Positions 57,690-64,000 of a DNA stretch of 64,000 nt are shown piece after piece. The notes beneath the pieces are model-generated. The model did not search any database. It saw only the letters and a program-made list of their open reading frames with translations, and had not been told where the DNA came from. The DNA comes from Sciurus carolinensis (lineage: Eukaryota > Chordata > Mammalia > Rodentia > Sciuridae), in NCBI RefSeq assembly GCF_902686445.1, contig NW_025920105.1, positions 1,886,999 to 1,950,998 of the forward strand, given 5' to 3'. The position numbers and the translations under genes are program-made. Within the stretch, counting starts at the first letter, position 1. Every line of letters starts with the position of its first letter.

Positions 57690-57885
57690 GGTTGTGTTTC
57701 CAGCAAAACTTCCAAATATCATTGCACTGAGCTTAGGTTTTGAAAGTTAATTCCACTGAACCATCCATCCTTCAATATCCTGCTACCCTGGTTTCGATTC
57801 TTCTCAAAGAAATGCCTAAGTTTGTTAACAGTGATCCTGTGAAATGATAGAAAATAAGGAGACAGCTAGGATATTCACTGTCAAA
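57690..57885 (+). repeat. Diverged dispersed repeat, copy 2
   Basis: Partner of 54,466-54,685 in the same orientation, starting about 3.2 kb later. It sits about 58 bp after the L1 tail, so the L1 inserted next to or into this copy. Confidence 0.7.
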
Positions 57886-60800
57886 TGTTTCCCTTGACAA
57901 AGAGGAGTTGACTGCATGTCTGGACTTGTTCTCTTTAATGTGCATTGGGCTGCATGCTGCCTTCTATTTCAGAGTCACAGTGTTTTAATTCCTATATCTT
58001 TGAATACATTTTAAAATCAGGAAGTGAGGTGCTTTCAAATTTGCTCTGTTTTAAGTTTGCTTTGTCTGTTATGGACCTGTCTCAGTCCATTTGTGCTACT
58101 ATATCCTTAGATCACAGATCATGTAATTTATACATCATGGCCCTCTGTTCTGGAGATACTTTTGAAGACAGATTGGTGCTGTGAAGTTGCTGGCACTGCA
58201 TCTAATGCCTACACAAATGAGGCACAATGTACCCACTGAAGGCGACCATGAGGCTTATAAAAAAGGCATTCTGGATTCAAACTCCACTCTCCCTCACCCC
58301 CATTAAATAAAAAAAATGCAAATCACACTTTTAGGAAAGAACTATTATCTTTAATGGGTAATGTATTCTCAAAACACAACAGTGACAAACATAGAAAATT
58401 CTTAAAGTAAATGGCAAAAGACTTCATGTGAATTTGATCAAAGAAAATATATTCAAAGGGAAGTTAACATTTTTAGCCATAAGTCTTTGTACATAAGATG
58501 ATGTAAAAATGGTCAAGCCAAGAGATTGGTACATCCAAGGCCCAGGACAACATCTAGCAAAGAGAAAATAAAGTCTTTAAACAGAGAAACTTGGATGAAT
58601 CCCTAGAAATTCACACTAAATATCCAAAAGCTTACACACTTACTGCTGGAATCTACTCAAGCAATCCAGGTGAGAGGACCAAGTCACATTAGGGAAGAAC
58701 AGCTTCAAGGCTTTAAGGGGTTAAGGAAATGATAGGGTCAGTTAGAGGCAGAGTTGACAAGAGTGAGACAGGATGGGCCCTTAGCACTGAAGGACTTCTG
58801 CATCCTGTGCTGCTGTCAGCACCTCACGAGGCCACAACACAGGTTTTCAATACAGTATCAGTTGGGAATGTTGGGTACAGGGCACATGGGTCTTAATTCA
58901 TCACTTCTGACTCAGAGTGCATCTCAATTACCTCAATATAAAACATATAATTTATTTGGTGGACATCATCTTCTGGAGAAAGTGGGATAACCCCTCTCAC
59001 CAGGTGATAATTATTAAATTATCAAGAGGTAAATTGTCCAAGCACAGATCTGCCTCAGAAGCTAACTTAAATTTGACTGTTGGAGATGAACAGTACTCAG
59101 CCACAATGTGATTGGTGGGGAGTACAGAGCAAGGGCATGCAGGACTCATAAGGGTCAGGTAGTTTTCAGCAATGGGCCACACACAGACTTAACGAAGTTC
59201 ATAGGGCATGCATATTTATGGCATTTATGTCTGGTGAGTGTCAGATATGGGAAAGTGGGTGACAGAAGCACATAGATGATTCCCACATTTATTCTTGGAG
59301 AATTGGATTGTTGGAGCATCACTTTCCTAGCAAGCATGGAATGAAAGTGAGATTGATTGAGAATGGCCTACTTTTTGTGAGCTGGGTGACAGTGGTGATG
59401 TGGTGAAGACAGTTATAATCAGAGAAAAAGCTAGGTTTCAGTCAATGTGGCCTGAGTATACAGAATGAACAGGACTCATGTGGATGCTGGAAGCAGAAAA
59501 TAAAGAAGTAGAGGAAGGGATGAGGCTGGGGGACTGTGGAGATAAACTGGATAAGCAGTGACAAGGATAGGCAAAAGATTCCTGGCTTGAGGGTCAAGCA
59601 GGTTTGTGGACTGGATCTGTGCACAGGTAGCAGCACCAGCTGGGCAGCAATTCACCACACTTTCACTCTGAGGGACATGGGAAGAAGCCACAGAATGTCT
59701 TTCAATTCAGAACTACACTGTGATGAATGAATTTGTCTGTTGTATTGAGATAGAACAGAATGGAAGCCTGAGCAGTTGAAGAGCTGACAGGCTGTGCTTT
59801 TGCAGGCTGACACACAGAATATTTGCTTATGGACATTTGAACATAGAGGTTTGCAGTGGGTGCACGTCTCTGTACCAAGATAATTACAGCAGAAGAGGAA
59901 GGAACCAAATAGAAGGGAAAGCACAATCTCTCTTTAGTCTTAGTGCAGTAAAAGTCCCTAAGGTGTTTGAACTGAACTGCCTAGACTGTTGACTGGCTTA
60001 TACCCTTATAAGGAATATAAAATACACACTTCAACAAAACTGCACCATATCTTTACCTTGATATGTCCCACATTGCTTATATATAACACTAAAACCTGAT
60101 ATGCATGGTGCTCAGGCTTTGGGAATTACCTTTCTCATCCTTGGCAACACTAATAAACTTACTTCCAGATCCTGGTGTTCTTATCACCATTTATTACTAC
60201 ATTTTTTTACTTCAGTCTTCATTGTGACTGAGGAAGGCAAGGTGACATGCAAAGCACAGCAGGGTTCACTGGTACTCCTTTCCTTTATGTCCACCACATA
60301 ATCCTGTACCTGGGACAGAGCTAATATGTATGTTTATTTGACTTAAGAGGTTACTTTCCCCTTAATGCACTCATTAATTACAACTCACCAGCAACATCCT
60401 CAGGATAGCTGCCAGTGTATATAATACCTCTACTCCTTTACCTGTATCTATAAAACATTTGAACCTAAGGGCACTGCCAGAATTGTGTCTCTAGACTGAT
60501 AGAAGTAATCCTGAAGACAAAAAAGAAAGGGAGAGGGGCAGAGGGTCCAGAGGCAATCTGCAGTCCCTGTTTGCTCAGCAGCTTGTAATTCTGTAGTGAC
60601 TCTGGTCCTCATCCCTGAAAATCCACTCTCATAATCAGCAAAAAATAAAAATTTTGAATCTGGTTGAGCTTCCAAGGAGAATGTATGAGGACAATCTGTG
60701 CAGAAGGCACTTGCTGTATCCATCTGCACTGGACTGTCCTATGACTGTAGACACCTTCAATTACCTGCACCCACAGAGCATCACAATCTACCCTGGGGGG

Positions 60801-63577
60801 TGATTTCCTCCATCAATCAGAGTGCACTACCCAACTCATTTCTAGGCTATCAGATTTAGCCAAAATGAGCTTAAATTTTGGGGTAAATGGGCTTAGGAAG
60901 TGGCAGTCACCCCCCCCATGCACATGGTCTTATAGCCTGAGGGCATGGCTCCCACCTCACCCCAGGCCAGTGGTTACTTTTGCAATGTAAGAAACCTCCA
61001 GTTCAGTGGAAATGCCCTGGAAACACTAAGCAGATGGTAGAGAAATGTTGAAGGCCCCCAGGCTTTGCCTGGTTGTTGGAATAAAGGGATGGGTCTAAGA
61101 CCCTCAATGGCAGATGGAATTTTATATAGGTAAGGTAGTGAAGAAAGTCAAAGAGTGTTTGATTTCTTTTTCATTCCCAATATATGGTGCTCTAGCATGT
61201 CAAGATCTCATTCTAGCCACAGGAACTTCACCCATTCCAGTATGTAAAACCAAATCTTCTTCCTGCTCTGCCACTCCCATGCAATCTATGTGAGTTCAAA
61301 TCCTGCTCTTTCTACAGTTTCTTTCATTATCCAGTGTTTTTCTGGATAGAATGCAATTCCAGAGTATATTCTTGGGACCAGTGATCTCCTACATTGTGCA
61401 GATGGACATCCCCACCAGAAAGCTGGCTTTAAACTTCTGGTTTGGATGGATTACATGATCCCCATAGATATCAAAACCCAAGAATGCAAGAGTTCTTTAT
61501 AGGAAATGCATGGTATTTGCACATAAAGTATGCATGCTGTTCTGTGTAGTTTAAACTATCTCTAGATTGCCTGTAATATCCAGTACAACATAAATACTCT
61601 GGAAAAAAATATTAGGCAGTATAAAAAAAAGGTATGAATTTATTTAGGACACATGGAATCATTAGTGAATATTTAACATCTAATTTGTTTGAAAATGAGG
61701 TTGTGAAATCTGCAGATTCAGAGTCACAGCTGCATCCTAAACACCTGAGAGGAATAAATGTCTAAATATTGGAAGTTGGACAAATCAAGAGTGGCCACCC
61801 CAGCCTAAGTGAAATGGGGCTTACTTCCTTCACACTCCAGTGTTATGGGTGATGCAATTAAATTTACCACTTAAGTAACCTGTAATAGTATTCTACTATT
61901 TCTTTGCAAATTGCTTACAATAATGTGGCTCTTTCTGTCATTTTTCCTATGAGGTACATAATCCATGCAAAATATTGAGGTAAAAAAGATTAATGATATT
62001 TAAGATAAATTAGTTTAAAATGTGTATTCATTCTAAATTGAATTCATTGGTCACAAAAAAATCTCAAAAATAAACTAATAGTTCATTTGATTTAAAGGAG
62101 TCAAAATATGTAACACCAGACAATAAATCAGGATATCTGATATATACAAATCATGTGAAAATAAGCAAATTTTTCAAGTCCCTGTTTTCATCTTAAAAAA
62201 AAGCAAATATCATGCAAACACATCCTGAACTTCTATGAAAATCTGTAAGGATTGATCGAGCATTTGTCCATCTCTAGATACCACATTCAGTTATAGCCAG
62301 TTTAAGGGAGCACAGTCACTGAAAATAATTTAGGAGTTTTGAATTAACAGAGTGAATAAGCACCACTGTATACAAAAGCTGTCAGGTATGACAGAATGGT
62401 CCTTCAAACCAGGTAACAACTTCATGTTCCCTTCACTATGTAAATAATTTTGGGACCATTGCCTACCACTCTGGGCCCTATGAACCTCTCTTTCTGTGAT
62501 AGTTGGATCACATATTTTTTCATCATTCTCTTCCTCAAATAGTTTACACTTTAAAAGGGAGAATTGACAATGATTTGAGCCTTGCAAATCTAGGATTGTA
62601 GCCATTCTGTGATTGGTTTGATTATTCTCTGTGGTGTCCAAGAGAACTTTTGGGCTGGAGTGGTATTCTTTTAGCTGGGATATTTAATAATATAATGTCC
62701 TCCTTCATGATCTAACACTTATTGCCTCCATGGAAATCACTGACATTGTAAAGTAAGTACAAAATCCTGTAAGTGAAAATAAGTGGACCCTGGGTTATAA
62801 AACAGAGGATATGATCACAAAGCCTGCTTGCATAAGAGAAATGAAGAGATCCCACAAAGATATCAGCCATATAATAAAACTTGGTGTACAGGCTGATATG
62901 ATGTGTGGTAAACTAAATATCTCACAGGCTAATAAAAAATCCTTTCAGGGCAACATTTACATGAGAGCTAACTATACAACTTTCATGCATGTTATGATCT
63001 GCAGACCCAGCCTTGACCTTTGACCATCTTCAGTTTAACCAAGCCATTCTTTGAGCTGCTGGAACCAGCTTTTGCATACATAGAAGCAGGGACCCAGCTC
63101 TTGGAATTACACAACATACTGAAATATCAGCTGTCAAAAGCATGACCCATGTTTCATCTTCCATATTTCAAGACAATTTAATCCTAAAGTGAACATTGAC
63201 CACCATAATACAACATAATTCTATGTCTGACACCTTCAAGTCAGGTTTAATGTGTCTGATATCTACCAATATTTAACCTTATCAAGTAGGGAGATATCTG
63301 TCCTACTCAACAGAATTCCCTTGGTCGTGTAGGTCTTTCCTTTCACATTGTTACCAATCCTTCATTACAAAGAAAAAAAGGACACTACCTGAAAAAAAGT
63401 GGCAGAACAACATCAGAATTCAGAAGCTCAATGTGGAAGTTGTCAGACTGAATATAGCAGAATATAAGAAGGATAAACCTCTAAAAACTGTTTTCAAGGC
63501 TTATTTCTTGTGATATTGCAGAATATGTAAATATGTTTCATAAAAGTATGTGTAAAGGGCAGGCTCTCTTCATGGGG
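57886..63577. other. Unrecognised AT-rich intergenic DNA
   Basis: I see no gene. The segment 58,078-58,200 (CTCAGTCCATTTGTGCTACT, GTAATTTATACATCATGG, CTGTTCTGGAGA) resembles a common old mammalian interspersed repeat, but I cannot name it. Minus-strand frames at 60,448-60,729 (93 codons) and 62,330-62,641 (103 codons) have ordinary composition but no recognised domain. They may be chance or pseudogene pieces. Confidence 0.5.
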
Positions 63578-64000
63578 TGATCCAAGATGGCGGCCTAGAG
63601 GGTGACTGCTCCCCCAGTCACTCCAGAACCCAGGAGTTAAGAAGGGGAGGCATTGAGAGACTCAGACTGAAATAGAGCCACAGGTGAGTCTGCCCACTGG
63701 GTAAATCTCGGCCCGGGAGGCAGGCCCAGATAGAGGTGGCTTATCGGAGCTGGGCAGGGCAGCTAGAGTCATCCACAGGCAGCCCTGTGCACTCCAGTGG
63801 TGGGCCCCGCCCACACAGCCAGCTTCTCCAGGTTCTCAGAATGGAACTGGCCTGCTACTGAGAGCCTTTCTGACCAGAACAAGCTCCAAGTCCCGGAGCC
63901 AGTGCAGCACAGCATACTCCAGCACACAAGCAGCTTCAGGGACCAGGATAGGGTAGCCAGAGACTTCCCTAAGTAGCCTGGACCCCTGAGGTGGGAGGTG
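63578..64000 (+). mobile_element. L1 5' UTR, start of an element running off the window
   Basis: From GGGGTGATCCAAGATGGCGG at 63,577 the base composition changes abruptly to GC-rich, continuing with CCTAGAGGGTGACTGCTCCC. AAGATGGCGGC is the YY1-type site found near the start of L1 promoters, and the following GC-rich text of CAGGTGAG, CCCGCCC and CCAGTGG segments is L1 5'UTR-like. The element is in sense orientation and may be full-length beyond the window. Confidence 0.85.

Noticed and set aside
62330..62641. 103-codon minus-strand ORF with protein-like composition
   Set aside because: No recognised domain, no start context or splice sites supporting it, and it is isolated in AT-rich DNA. 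A protein search would decide.

Overview
The window is mammalian nuclear DNA, almost certainly from a sciurid rodent (ground squirrel or marmot type). The evidence is the interspersed repeats. There are many tRNA-Ala-derived ID SINEs, often joined to a B1-like half (the composite seen in squirrels), rodent-style L1 fragments, class I and class II LTR elements, and very many microsatellites. I found no intact host protein-coding gene. Every long ORF is a low-complexity run, a CpG-rich spacer frame, or a retroelement remnant.

Positions 1 to about 28,113 read as the intergenic spacer (IGS) of a ribosomal DNA repeat. This part is dense in pyrimidine, CA, GAA, GATA-like and TTAC-like microsatellites and ID/B1 SINEs, and it becomes GC- and CpG-rich from about 24.4 kb. 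It holds a solo LTR (6409-7016) and a full-length class I provirus on the minus strand (10326-18683). That provirus has 4-bp target duplications, a tRNA-Gln-type primer site and a polypurine tract. At 27,939-27,950 lies a Sal-box (TTF-I site), placed about 169 bp before a sequence at 28,114 that matches the start of mammalian 45S pre-rRNA. About 850 bp of 5' external transcribed spacer follow, including the conserved block downstream of the early A' processing site. At about 28,965 the 5'ETS stops abruptly in AT-rich antisense L1, so no 18S, 5.8S or 28S gene is present.

Positions 28,966-33,495 are a mosaic of L1 pieces in both orientations around a degenerate 18-bp minisatellite. From about 33,505 to 42,760 there is a 9.2-kb satellite array of about 27 diverged monomers of about 330 bp. 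Each monomer carries a CCCTAA-like telomere-type core, and the monomers are organised into a higher-order repeat of about 3.4-3.7 kb (10-11 monomers). An ID SINE and another poly(A)-tailed insertion interrupt it.

Positions 44,002-53,459 hold a minus-strand class I ERV composite with two successive gag-pro-pol series (49.4-53.4 kb and 44.0-49.3 kb), one LTR at each end and LTRs of two families. A class II-like LTR abuts it at 53,460-53,946. From 53.9 kb to 63.5 kb the DNA is AT-rich and mostly unrecognised, with L1 3' ends and a diverged local duplication. At 63,578 a new L1 5' UTR starts (YY1-type GATGGCGGC near its end) and runs off the window.

Taken together, an rDNA spacer and promoter truncated in the 5'ETS, followed by L1 debris and a higher-order satellite, look like the edge of a nucleolar organizer region next to heterochromatin. 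This is inference: a dispersed rDNA fragment or an assembly join would look similar.
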